A stretch of DNA of 7,330 nucleotides from JBGLNL01 sp964548045 (GCA_964548045.1 CAZJQZ010000119.1:1-7330); one strand, 5' to 3'. Counted from the first letter of the stretch, positions 1 to 7,033 are shown. Translations and numbers: made by a program. Notes: generated from the letters alone by a model not told the origin.

Positions 1-222
1 CCTATTTATCTGTGGAGGAATGGGCCTATTACTGGTGATGAAATGGTCGGGGCAAATGCTGAAACTTCACATCTGTTGCACATGGGACAATCTCCTTTTT
101 GGATAGCTGCGGTCCCCCCAGTTCCAGAAATCATTACCATAGTTCTGGTGTCCCTCGGCCTTATTGCAATAGGCGGATATATCTGGCTAAGGAGGCACAG
201 GCAGTTGGCGGCTAGTTGTTAG
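1..222 (+). CDS. C-terminal fragment of a secreted protein with a PEP-CTERM-like sorting tail
   Basis: Frame 1 is open from the window edge to TAG at 220-222, leaving 73 C-terminal residues of a gene that starts upstream. The tail has the three parts of an exosortase/archaeosortase-type signal: a short motif, PPVPE, at residues 39-43; a hydrophobic helix of about 20 residues (44-63) containing the GGY typical of such tails; and a basic end, RRHR, at 64-67. The preceding residues (1-38) are non-repetitive and I do not recognise them. In known systems such a tail holds the protein in the membrane until a sorting enzyme cleaves near the motif and attaches it to the surface or exports it. That role is inferred from architecture. 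A plain C-terminal membrane anchor is the alternative, because the motif is VPEI rather than canonical PEP. The body of the protein, and hence its function, lies outside the window. Confidence 0.7.
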   Translation, partial: PIYLWRNGPITGDEMVGANAETSHLLHMGQSPFWIAAVPPVPEIITIVLVSLGLIAIGGYIWLRRHRQLAASC

Positions 223-310
223 GAAATGTATTTGACTTTGGTTTGTTAACTTCTTGGCTGGTAATCCAAATATGGATTGCCTATTTTGGGGTTTTCATTT
301 GCAACAAATA

Positions 311-345
311 AAAACGAGGGCGGGTTTCGTACTCGCCCTCGTTTT
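311..345 (+). terminator. Strong hairpin, probable bidirectional intrinsic terminator
   Basis: A perfect 12-bp stem pairs 311-322 (AAAACGAGGGCG) with 334-345 (CGCCCTCGTTTT) around an 11-base loop. The GC-rich core is flanked by an A-run on the left and a T-run on the right, so it could end transcription from either side. It lies 88 bases after the stop of the sorting-signal gene and only 19 bases before the ATG of the CoA-transferase. It most simply terminates the upstream gene, but its closeness to the next start also allows an attenuator role. Confidence 0.8.
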
Positions 346-364
346 GTATTATAATAGGAGCGAA

Positions 365-1582
365 ATGAAACAGCCTTTAGATGGAATAAGAGTATTGGAA
401 TGGGGCGCTTATCATGCCGGGCCGGGTGGAACGGCTATACTTGGCGATCTTGGCGCTGAAGTAATTAAAATCGAACAACCCAACAAGGGTGATCCTTCAA
501 GGGGATCTTTTCTGGTCAATCGAAATTCCTTCAGGATGGCCAACGGTGAAAGCCTCTGGAATGAGTGTGCCAATCGCAGTAAAAAGAGTATCGTCATCGA
601 TCTGAAAAAGGATGCAGGCAAAGAGATAGCTCATCGGCTGGCTTCCAAATCAGATGTGTTTTTGACTAATTTTAGAAGGCAACTGGTGGAAGAACTAAAG
701 ATGGATTATCAGACCATCTCTTCGTTCAATCCTCAGATTGTTTATGCCTCGGTTTCAGCCTACGGGCCCAAAGGGCCGGATAAGGACCTGGGCGGGTTCG
801 ATTACCAGGGCCAGGGGAGATCGGGACTCATGTGGACGGTGGGTGAGGAAGATATGCCCCCGCTGGTTTCACAGTTCGGGATTATCGATCAGGCTACCTC
901 AATAATGGCCAGCCATCAGATACTGACTGCGCTTCTGATGAAAGAGCGGCAGGGGATCGGGCAGGAGGTTCACGTCTCCGTGTTGAGTACCGGCATTTTT
1001 CTTCACTATGTTAATGCGTTTACTGCCCTCGTTGGCGATTTGCAGGTTCCCCGTCACGTGCGAAACATGGAGCATCCCACCCGGAATTACTATCGATGCA
1101 GCGATGATAAGTGGCTGATAATGACAGTTGCGGCGCATAAGCGTCAGGAGCAGTGGCCGAAGCTGTGCCGGGTGCTGGGGCATCCCGAATTGATCGATGA
1201 TCCTCGTTTTGCTGAAGATGAAGACAGGTTGAAAAACGCCGGCGTGCTTGTCCCTTTACTCGATGAGATATTTGCCACCAGACCCCGCGATGAATGGCTG
1301 AAAGCGCTGAAGGAAAACGACTTTGTTTGTTGTGAGGTTAACCGACCGACTGAATTGAAAGATGATCCCCAGATACTGGCCAATGACTACGTTGTTGAAT
1401 TCGATCATCCCGAGAGAGGAAAAACGATGATCCCCGGTTATCCGGTTCATTTCAGCAATGCCTGGGCTGGTACGAAACAGGCTGCTCCTCGGTTAGGTGC
1501 GCACACGGAAGAAGTATTGGCTGAAATCGGAGGATATAGTGCCGGGGAGATCGCTCAATTCAAAGCTGACGGAGTGATTTGA
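365..1582 (+). CDS. Class III (CaiB/BaiF family) CoA-transferase
   Basis: Encodes 405 residues, the usual length for family III CoA-transferases, which move CoA between carboxylic acids through an aspartyl-CoA thioester intermediate in the cytoplasm. The N-terminus (LDGIRVLEWG, residues 5-14), LGDLGAEVIKIEQP (26-39), the R-x-KKSIVIDLK segment (71-81), NFRR (102-105) and SAYGPKGP (131-138) match the family pattern. Asp175 in GIIDQATS aligns with the catalytic aspartate of formyl-CoA transferase. The small domain (about 230-320) has the usual R-N-Y-Y-R-C-x-D-x-K-W element (240-250). ATG at 365 is chosen because the family N-terminus begins there and AGGAG (356-360) sits four bases upstream. A longer reading from TTG at 254 would run through the hairpin and adds no family sequence. 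Substrate is unknown; carnitine, bile acid, benzylsuccinate and oxalate enzymes all share this fold. It is probably co-transcribed with the two downstream ORFs. Confidence 0.93.
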   Translation: MKQPLDGIRVLEWGAYHAGPGGTAILGDLGAEVIKIEQPNKGDPSRGSFLVNRNSFRMANGESLWNECANRSKKSIVIDLKKDAGKEIAHRLASKSDVFLTNFRRQLVEELKMDYQTISSFNPQIVYASVSAYGPKGPDKDLGGFDYQGQGRSGLMWTVGEEDMPPLVSQFGIIDQATSIMASHQILTALLMKERQGIGQEVHVSVLSTGIFLHYVNAFTALVGDLQVPRHVRNMEHPTRNYYRCSDDKWLIMTVAAHKRQEQWPKLCRVLGHPELIDDPRFAEDEDRLKNAGVLVPLLDEIFATRPRDEWLKALKENDFVCCEVNRPTELKDDPQILANDYVVEFDHPERGKTMIPGYPVHFSNAWAGTKQAAPRLGAHTEEVLAEIGGYSAGEIAQFKADGVI

Positions 1583-1586
1583 TCAC

Positions 1587-1748
1587 GTGGGTGAAGAGAA
1601 GACTCGGCAGGAGCGGCGTGACGAGCGAAAACTCAAGAAGCGCCAGAAAATGAAGCAGCACGGCAAGGGCATGGCTCAAATGTACCGTAATGCGGTGTTG
1701 AAACGGCTGCGCCGCAAGGATTCAAAACAGGGAGGTTCCAATGAATAA
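1587..1748 (+). CDS. Small, highly basic hypothetical protein (53 aa)
   Basis: A short ORF fills the gap between the CoA-transferase and flavoredoxin genes. It starts at GTG 1587, the first start codon after an in-frame TGA at 1575-1577, four bases past the stop of the preceding gene. It ends with TAA at 1746-1748, overlapping the next gene by 8 bases. Roughly 40% of its residues are Lys or Arg, with clusters RRDERKLKKRQK near the N-terminus and KRLRRK near the C-terminus, separated by MKQHGKGMAQMYRNAVL. It has no membrane segment and no cysteine. Ribosome binding is weak: GGAG at 1571-1574 is 12 bases upstream, so a shorter product from ATG 1650 is possible. The composition suggests nucleic-acid or ribosome binding, but I recognise no named family. 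The tight overlap argues for a real, translationally coupled gene. Confidence 0.5.
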   Translation: MGEEKTRQERRDERKLKKRQKMKQHGKGMAQMYRNAVLKRLRRKDSKQGGSNE

Positions 1749-2322
1749 ACATGTTGAGGGATCGGCAGGATTCAGTCACCATTATCCCAAACTGGCGGTG
1801 GTAGTGACTTGCCATGCTCAGGGACGGGATAACGCCATGTCTGTGGCGTGGTTCAGTTCCATTTCCCAGAAGCCCCCGCTTATTGGAGTTTCAATTTATC
1901 CCAACCGATACACCTATGAACTGATCTTGGAAGCGAAGGAATTTGGCATCAATTTTCTTTCGCTGGAAAAGGCCGAACTTATTGCGGGAGTCGGGGGATG
2001 TTCGGGGAGAGATGTGGATAAATTTGAACGGTTTAATCTTGGGAAGGAATCGTCTCTGGCTACCAATGTTCCGATCATGAAAGATGCCTATGCTGCTTAT
2101 GAATGTACTCTTCATTCCAGCTATACAATTGGCGATCATGAGTGGTTCGTGGGTGAAGTTGTGGCCACACATTATGATGAGGGAGTGGTAACCAGCGCGG
2201 GCCAAATCGATCTGACGGCGGTGAACCCGGCGCTCTATATGGGAGCCGAACTTTACTACACTACCGATCCAAACAGCAATCGTCATCTGGAAAGGTCCCG
2301 TTATGGCAAAGGATTGGGTTAG
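1741..2322 (+). CDS. Flavin reductase-like / flavoredoxin family FMN-binding protein
   Basis: Encodes 193 residues, typical for the flavin reductase-like split-barrel domain that binds FMN and carries out electron transfer or flavin reduction. Recognisable elements are NAMSVAWFSSIS (31-42), the FMN-contacting KPPLIGVSI-x-P-x-RYTYELI stretch (44-62), EFGINFL (67-73), CSGRDVDKF (87-95) and GDHEWFVGEVVA (131-142). ATG 1741 is preceded by GGAGG at 1731-1735, five bases away, a good Shine-Dalgarno. The start overlaps the end of the small basic ORF by 8 bases, suggesting coupling. Proteins of this family in anaerobes often receive or donate electrons with rubredoxin-like partners or reduce flavins for other enzymes. 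Nothing here reveals the partner. The pairing with a CoA-transferase hints at metabolism of a CoA-activated compound, which is inference only. Confidence 0.9.
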   Translation: MNKHVEGSAGFSHHYPKLAVVVTCHAQGRDNAMSVAWFSSISQKPPLIGVSIYPNRYTYELILEAKEFGINFLSLEKAELIAGVGGCSGRDVDKFERFNLGKESSLATNVPIMKDAYAAYECTLHSSYTIGDHEWFVGEVVATHYDEGVVTSAGQIDLTAVNPALYMGAELYYTTDPNSNRHLERSRYGKGLG

Positions 2323-2330
2323 ATCAAGTG

Positions 2331-2359
2331 TTGACAAAGTGTCGATTGAGCATTAGCAT
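2331..2359 (+). promoter_or_regulatory. Candidate sigma-70 promoter for the acetyltransferase-trmD-rplS-priA run
   Basis: A perfect -35 box TTGACA (2331-2336) and a 4-of-6 -10 box TAGCAT (2354-2359) are separated by 17 bases. Both lie in the 67-base gap between the flavoredoxin stop and the acetyltransferase start. The predicted transcription start near 2366 leaves a leader of about 24 bases containing the GGAGGG at 2378-2383. No terminator was seen between the two genes, so read-through from upstream is also possible. Confidence 0.55.
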
Positions 2360-2389
2360 TGGTAATCATTTGCATGTGGAGGGATAGTG

Positions 2390-2833
2390 ATGGCAAAAGA
2401 AGAAGCAATCAAAATTCGTCTCATGGAGCAGCAGGATATCGATGCGATCTTCGAGATCGATAACAAAATAAGTGCGGTGGAAAGGGCCTTCACCTATGCC
2501 GATATGATTGACGGTTATATTGGTGGCGATATCGGTGCCAGCTTCGTTGCCGAGACGGATGGGCAGGTTATCGGTTTTGCGCTGGCGGCTATCACCTATG
2601 TACCGGAGCAGGTCACAGAGGCATGCACGATTCAGGTTGTGGGAGTGGACCCCGATTACCGAAAGCGCGGCGTTGCCAGAAAACTGGTTGAAGCGCTGGT
2701 CGATAACTGTCGGTCAAGAGGCCTGAAGCTGATTCGGATAATGGTCGATCAGCATGACAGCCAGTTGCAGGGACTGTTTGAATCCCTCGATTTCCGCCGT
2801 GGGCGGCTGATCGATTACTCGAAGATTTTGTGA
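2390..2833 (+). CDS. GNAT family N-acetyltransferase, RimI-like
   Basis: Encodes 147 residues, the size of single-domain GNAT enzymes such as RimI. The N-terminus IKIRLMEQQDIDAIFEID (7-24) is the usual first strand and helix. VIGFALAAITY (60-70) is the central strand, and VVGVDPDYRKRGVARKLVEA (83-102) is motif A, with the acetyl-CoA pyrophosphate-binding signature R-K-R-G-V-A at 91-96. The C-terminal LFESLDFRR (129-137) corresponds to the Y/F-x-x-x-G/D-F element. ATG 2390 is preferred over GTG 2387 because GGAGGG (2378-2383) is six bases from the ATG. It may acetylate a protein N-terminus, but the substrate is not evident and the name rimI is not assigned. Its stop overlaps a possible GTG start of trmD by four bases. 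Confidence 0.88.
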   Translation: MAKEEAIKIRLMEQQDIDAIFEIDNKISAVERAFTYADMIDGYIGGDIGASFVAETDGQVIGFALAAITYVPEQVTEACTIQVVGVDPDYRKRGVARKLVEALVDNCRSRGLKLIRIMVDQHDSQLQGLFESLDFRRGRLIDYSKIL

Positions 2834-2838
2834 AGTTG

Positions 2839-3561
2839 ATGCGAATCGATATTGTGACCTTGTTTCCAGATATGTTTGCCGGTCCGTTTGATGAGAGCAT
2901 CATCAAACGGGCGGTTGATAGTGGGCTGATTGAAATCACTTTACATAATCTACGGGAATGCGGGCTGGGAAGGCACCATGTAGTCGATGATTATCCGCAT
3001 GGCGGAGGAGCGGGAATGGTGCTCATGGCCGAGCCGTTGTTTGCTGCGGTGGAAGCTGTAAAAGGGGACGATGAAATTCCGGTTATCCTCCTCACCCCGC
3101 AGGGAAGGCTTTTCAATCAGGCGGTAGCCGCAGAGCTGGCAGCACATTCCCGATTACTCTTTGTCTGCGGACGCTATGAGGGAGTAGATGAGCGGGTACG
3201 GGAACATCTGGTTACCGATGAAATCAGCATTGGCGATTATGTGCTGACAGGAGGGGAACTGGCGGCGATGGTGGTAGTCGATGCTGTGGTTCGGCAGCTT
3301 CCCGGTGTACTTGGTTCGGACGAATCGGCACCGGACGATTCTCATGCGAACGGATTGCTGGAGTACCCTCAGTATACCCGCCCCCAGGATTTCCGTGGAT
3401 GGGAGGTACCTTCAGTGTTGGTTTCCGGCAATCACGCCGAAGTTGCCCGATGGCGTCGGGAGCAGGCAATTTTGAGGACGCTGGAACGTCGCCCAGATTT
3501 GCTGGAAAAGGCCGATCTTACGGAAGAAGAGCGGCAGATAGTGGAAAAAAAAGTCGGATGA
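2839..3561 (+). CDS. trmD: tRNA (guanine-37-N1)-methyltransferase TrmD
   Basis: TrmD uses S-adenosylmethionine to form m1G37 next to the anticodon of tRNAs reading CNN, Leu and some Arg codons, preventing +1 frameshifts; it is an essential homodimer with a trefoil-knot fold. This copy has 240 residues, normal length. Diagnostic stretches are MRIDIVTLFPDMF (1-13), the PHGGGAGM (53-60) element, LTPQGRLF (85-92), CGRYEGVDERV (110-120), EISIGDYVLTGGE (128-140) lining the knot and cofactor site, and RQLPGVLG (152-159). DDSHANGLLEYPQYTRP (166-182) holds the likely catalytic Asp167. The usual DSF is DSH here, a mild variation. ATG 2839 gives the standard N-terminus. GTG 2830 forms a GTGA 4-base overlap with the preceding stop and would add three residues. 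No strong Shine-Dalgarno is present, so coupling to the upstream gene is likely. Confidence 0.97.
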   Translation: MRIDIVTLFPDMFAGPFDESIIKRAVDSGLIEITLHNLRECGLGRHHVVDDYPHGGGAGMVLMAEPLFAAVEAVKGDDEIPVILLTPQGRLFNQAVAAELAAHSRLLFVCGRYEGVDERVREHLVTDEISIGDYVLTGGELAAMVVVDAVVRQLPGVLGSDESAPDDSHANGLLEYPQYTRPQDFRGWEVPSVLVSGNHAEVARWRREQAILRTLERRPDLLEKADLTEEERQIVEKKVG

Positions 3562-3570
3562 TGATACAAT
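3542..3570 (+). promoter_or_regulatory. Weak candidate promoter upstream of rplS
   Basis: TACAAT (3565-3570) matches the -10 consensus at five of six bases. TGGAAA (3542-3547), 17 bases upstream, matches the -35 at four of six. It overlaps the end of trmD and could give rplS extra expression independent of trmD, which would suit the much greater need for a ribosomal protein. The match is modest and may be chance. Confidence 0.25.
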
Positions 3571-3611
3571 CTGATATTGCGAGTTTAGATTACATAAGGA
3601 ATTGATCCAAA

Positions 3612-3953
3612 ATGGATGTAAGATCAGTAATTGATGTCGAACCGAATTCGAAAATCGCCGCATTCCGGCCCGGTGATACTATCAAGGTGTATTTCCGGGT
3701 TGTCGAAAGCGGGAGAGAGCGAACTCAGGTGTTCAACGGTGTAGTTATTCGGACCAGAAGAACGGGTCCGAATGCGACTTTCACTGTCAGGCAGATTTTC
3801 CACGGTATTGGTGTGGAGCGGATTTTCCCTTACCAGTCGCCTCTGCTGGAAAAAGTTGAGATTGTTGCTCGCGGGCATGTGCGCCGGGCAAAGCTGTATT
3901 ACCTGAGAGGCCTCAGCCGGAAGAAGGCTCGGCTCAAACTCAAATCAAGTTAA
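3612..3953 (+). CDS. rplS: 50S ribosomal protein L19 (bL19)
   Basis: Encodes 113 residues, the standard length for bL19, a large-subunit protein at the interface with the 30S subunit. Conserved blocks are FRPGDTIKVYFRV (18-30), ERTQVFNGVVI (36-46), FTVRQIFHGIGVERIFPYQS (57-76) and VRRAKLYYLRGLSRKKARLK (90-109). The usual G-K-A/K-A-R-I after the YYLR motif reads SRKKARL here. AAGGA at 3596-3600 is 11 bases from the ATG, rather long spacing. It follows trmD by 50 bases, the classic trmD-rplS pairing. Confidence 0.97.
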   Translation: MDVRSVIDVEPNSKIAAFRPGDTIKVYFRVVESGRERTQVFNGVVIRTRRTGPNATFTVRQIFHGIGVERIFPYQSPLLEKVEIVARGHVRRAKLYYLRGLSRKKARLKLKSS

Positions 3954-3962
3954 TAAAAAGGT

Positions 3963-6395
3963 ATGAATTATGCTGAAGTCGCGGTCAACGCCCCTGTGGC
4001 GGGGCCGCGAACTTTTACATATTCCCTCTTTTCCCATCAATCCGTTTCCCCGGGTTGTGCCGTTTGGGTTCCGTTCGGGCCGAGAGTTCTGCAAGGCGTA
4101 GTTTTCAACCTGATTGACCAATCTCCTATTGAAGCGATCAGAGAAATCCTCGGCGTGATTGATCCCTGTCCCCTCCTTTCCGAAGCTCAAATTGGACTGG
4201 CGAGGTGGATTGCCGAATATTACCTGGCCCCTTTTTTTGAAACGGCCTATCTGATGCTTCCTCCCGCTTTCGAACGCAAAACCCTTACCTTTGTTGAACT
4301 CCTTCCTTCTGCTCCTGAAAAAGCGCCGGATAAACTAACTCCCACTCAGAAAAAATTGTTTAACTTCCTGCTGAAACATGGCCGAATTGATTCCCGGAAA
4401 CTTAAAAACCGCATTCCCCAGAAACAGATCATCCCCACGATCAAACAGTTGGAGAAAAATGGGCTGGCGATAAAAACCAGCGAGTTGCAACACGAAAGAA
4501 TCAAAGGTAAGGAGGTGTTGCATGTTCGTTTGGCGGTTGATTCCGATACGGCGGTGAATGAAATCGCTTCACTTGAGAAGAGATCCTTGCGACAGATAGA
4601 ACTGCTGAAGTTTCTCATCGAAAAAGGTGTGGCTGTTTCGCTCGCTGAAGTGGCCAAACGAACGGAAGCAACTTCAGCTACTGCTCAGGCACTGGAAAAG
4701 AAGGGTCTGGTAGTGATTGAAAAGGTCGAGGTGCGGCGTGACCCGCTGGCTCATCGTGACTTCGAAACTGCAATTCCCCCGAAGCTTACTCCTGTACAGA
4801 AGGCAGCCTGGGAGCAAATCCGGGAAGGGTTGCATACCGGGGGTCAGACCTTTCTTCTACACGGAATTACCGGCAGCGGCAAGACCGAGATATACCTGCG
4901 GGCGCTTCAGGAAACGATTGCTCAGGGGAAGAAAGGAATTGTCATGGTTCCGGAGATTGCCCTCACGCCACAGACCATCGAACGCTTTGCTTCCAGATTT
5001 CCAAATCGAGTGGCGGTTCTTCACAGCAAACTTTCACCCGGCGAGCAGTTTGATGAATGGTACCGGATTCGGGAGGGCGAGTTCGATGTGGTCATCGGTT
5101 CGCGGGGAGTCATTTTTGCCCCTCAACCTGATCTGGGCCTTATTGTGATCGATGAAGAACACGAGTGGACTTACAAGCAGCATGAGAAATCCCCTCTTTA
5201 TCATGCCCGCGATGTGGCGCTCAAACTGGCCGAACTCACCGGCGCGGTGGTAATACTGGGGAGCGCTACCCCTGATCTGGGAAGCTATCACCGGGCGCAA
5301 CGGGGCGGCTACCGGTTGCTGGAACTGCCGGAACGGGTTGGAGGGATCGATGGCGGATTCACTCCTTCTCTGCCCAGGGTTGAGGTTGTTGATCTGCGTC
5401 GGGAGCTCAAGACCGGAAACCGAAGCATATTCAGTCGGAGTCTGGCCAGGGCCATCGATGGGGCCCTGGATGCTGGCGAGCAGGTGATACTGTTTTTGAA
5501 TCGCCGGGGGGCTGCCTCTCTGGTGCAGTGCCGGGATTGCGGGCACGTGATGACCTGCCGGAATTGCGATGTGCCGTTGAGCCATCACTCATACGAGGAG
5601 TATTTGATCTGCCATCTGTGCAACTACCGGATGCTTCCTCCCACGGACTGTCCTGAGTGCGGAAGCAAGCGAATCAAGTTCCTTGGCATCGGAACACAGA
5701 AACTTGAGGAAGAGACCGCGAAGGCATTCCCCCAAGCGCGAATCATTCGCTGGGACAGGGATGTAACCAAAGGCAAGCATTCCCACGAGGAGATACTTCA
5801 GAAGTTCCAGTCGCATGAGGCTGATATTCTCATTGGCACCCAGATGGTTGCCAAGGGATTGGATATTCCGATGGTAACGGTGGTTGGTGTTATCAGCGCT
5901 GATGTGGGACTCCACCTGCCCGATTTCCGTGCCGGCGAGCGTACATTTCAGCTCCTTTCACAGGTGACCGGAAGGGCAGGACGAGGTCTGCTTGGTGGAC
6001 AGGCGTTCATTCAAACTTATACTCCCGAACATTATGCTATAGAAGCTGCAGCCGGGCATGATTTCAGGGATTTCTATGAGCGGGAAATATCTTTGCGTCA
6101 GAGATATGGCTATCCGCCTTTCAGTCGGCTGGTGAGCATGGTTTATACTCATACGAACGAGGGCAAGTGTGAGGATGAAGCTCAAAGTATGGTCCAGCTT
6201 CTGCGTGAGGAACGTGATGCGCAGGGGCTGGCCAATTTGACAGTAATTGGGCCTACGCCGGCGTTTACCCCCCGGATTCGAGGGCGTTATCGCTGGCAGG
6301 TGATTGTCAGGGGATTGGAACCGGTGTCTATCGTATCCAAAATTGCTATTCCTCAGGGTTGGACGGTGGATGTTGATCCAGTGGGGCTAACGTAG
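3963..6395 (+). CDS. priA: Primosomal protein N' (PriA), replication restart DNA helicase
   Basis: PriA recognises stalled or repaired forks and unwinds DNA 3'-to-5' to reload the replicative helicase. This protein has 810 residues, close to the Bacillus form. Domains in order: 3'-end DNA-binding domain (about 1-105, starting MNYAEVAV); winged-helix region (about 125-175) plus a second helical segment (about 205-255); and an ATPase core beginning LTPVQ at 275, with Walker A GITGSGKT (301-308), DEEH (397-400) and GSATPD in motif III. Two zinc sites follow, built from eight cysteines at 523, 526, 532, 535, 550, 553, 563 and 566. GTQMVAKGLDIP begins at 625 and the arginine-finger motif VTGRAGRG follows. 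All catalytic residues are intact. The start is nine bases after rplS, with AAGG ending only one base before the ATG. Spacing this short suggests re-initiation after rplS. Confidence 0.97.
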   Translation: MNYAEVAVNAPVAGPRTFTYSLFSHQSVSPGCAVWVPFGPRVLQGVVFNLIDQSPIEAIREILGVIDPCPLLSEAQIGLARWIAEYYLAPFFETAYLMLPPAFERKTLTFVELLPSAPEKAPDKLTPTQKKLFNFLLKHGRIDSRKLKNRIPQKQIIPTIKQLEKNGLAIKTSELQHERIKGKEVLHVRLAVDSDTAVNEIASLEKRSLRQIELLKFLIEKGVAVSLAEVAKRTEATSATAQALEKKGLVVIEKVEVRRDPLAHRDFETAIPPKLTPVQKAAWEQIREGLHTGGQTFLLHGITGSGKTEIYLRALQETIAQGKKGIVMVPEIALTPQTIERFASRFPNRVAVLHSKLSPGEQFDEWYRIREGEFDVVIGSRGVIFAPQPDLGLIVIDEEHEWTYKQHEKSPLYHARDVALKLAELTGAVVILGSATPDLGSYHRAQRGGYRLLELPERVGGIDGGFTPSLPRVEVVDLRRELKTGNRSIFSRSLARAIDGALDAGEQVILFLNRRGAASLVQCRDCGHVMTCRNCDVPLSHHSYEEYLICHLCNYRMLPPTDCPECGSKRIKFLGIGTQKLEEETAKAFPQARIIRWDRDVTKGKHSHEEILQKFQSHEADILIGTQMVAKGLDIPMVTVVGVISADVGLHLPDFRAGERTFQLLSQVTGRAGRGLLGGQAFIQTYTPEHYAIEAAAGHDFRDFYEREISLRQRYGYPPFSRLVSMVYTHTNEGKCEDEAQSMVQLLREERDAQGLANLTVIGPTPAFTPRIRGRYRWQVIVRGLEPVSIVSKIAIPQGWTVDVDPVGLT

Positions 6396-6497
6396 GTGAT
6401 GGGGCTGCCAATACTACAAATTTGGATGGACGAAAGCAGCTTGTGTTTTATTGGTTGATCCTTTGGAATTTGAGGTTTGGTTATTTCGCTTTTCAAA

Positions 6498-6527
6498 TTG
6501 ACATTCCCTGAGATGACTGCCTATAAT
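6498..6527 (+). promoter_or_regulatory. Consensus sigma-70 promoter of def
   Basis: Both boxes are perfect: TTGACA at 6498-6503 and TATAAT at 6522-6527, with an 18-base spacer. It lies in the 149-base gap between priA and def (6396-6544), where I see no convincing terminator or ORF. Transcription would start near 6534, about 11 bases before the def ATG, giving a very short leader. Confidence 0.82.
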
Positions 6528-6544
6528 TTAAGTTGAGTAGCATT

Positions 6545-7033
6545 ATGGCATTATTACGGATTCGACAATTTGGTGATCCTGTTCTTCGGCAGAAGTGCAA
6601 GCGCGTTCCAGCCATAGGTGAAGCGGTTCAGAATCTCATCGATGATATGATTGAGACAATGGGGGAAAACTATGGCGCCGGGCTGGCGGCCCCGCAGGTT
6701 GGGAAGATTCTTCGGGTGGTTGTATTGCAGACGCCAGAGATAGAGCCGTTTGCATTGATTAATCCTCAAATTGTCAAACGCTCAGGGGTGATGGAAGTTG
6801 GGGAGGGTTGCCTGAGTTATCCCGGTTACATGGGGGAAATCAAGCGTTCGGAAAAGGTTGTTGTCAAGGGCCTTGACAGGGAGGGAAAGGAAGTTCGAAT
6901 AAAGGCCTCTGAATTCCTGGCTCAGGCACTGGAACACGAGATTGATCATCTTAATGGAATACTTTATATCGATCATCTTGAAAGCGCAGACAAACTACAC
7001 AAGGTTGGCCCTCATGACCTTGCTGAATTGTGA
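6545..7033 (+). CDS. def: Peptide deformylase
   Basis: Removes the formyl group from the N-terminal formylmethionine of new proteins at the ribosome exit, using a metal ion (usually Fe2+). The 162 residues carry all three family motifs: GAGLAAPQVG (44-53), EGCLS (87-91) with metal ligand Cys89, and HEIDH (131-135) with ligands His131 and His135 and catalytic Glu132. The N-terminus MALLRIRQFGDPVLR is typical. ATG 6545 is chosen over an in-frame TTG at 6533, because the TTG would fall at or before the predicted transcription start and adds non-family residues. There is no clear Shine-Dalgarno upstream, consistent with a near-leaderless mRNA. It follows priA, a common arrangement, but the fmt gene that often comes next is replaced by a tRNA gene and foreign-looking sequence. 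Confidence 0.97.
   Translation: MALLRIRQFGDPVLRQKCKRVPAIGEAVQNLIDDMIETMGENYGAGLAAPQVGKILRVVVLQTPEIEPFALINPQIVKRSGVMEVGEGCLSYPGYMGEIKRSEKVVVKGLDREGKEVRIKASEFLAQALEHEIDHLNGILYIDHLESADKLHKVGPHDLAEL

Noticed and set aside
231..260. TTGACT at 232-237 as a -35 box for the CoA-transferase gene
   Set aside because: No acceptable -10 box occurs 15-19 bases downstream.
254..364. In-frame 37-residue N-terminal extension of the CoA-transferase from TTG 254
   Set aside because: It runs through the hairpin, has no family similarity, and the ATG at 365 has AGGAG just upstream and gives the conserved N-terminus.
1891..2337. 148-codon open frame on the - strand across the flavoredoxin gene
   Set aside because: Antisense to a clear family member, with no motif and no ribosome site evident.
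2613..2939. 108-codon - strand frame spanning the acetyltransferase/trmD junction
   Set aside because: Overlaps two well-supported genes and shows no domain pattern.
5034..5588. 184-codon open frame on the - strand inside priA
   Set aside because: It is fully antisense to an intact, conserved priA, with no recognisable domain; a shadow of codon bias.
6396..6497. Possible small RNA or terminator between priA and def
   Set aside because: Only a weak 5-bp GCTGC/GCAGC pairing with a long loop and a short palindrome CAAATTTG were found; neither forms a convincing structure.
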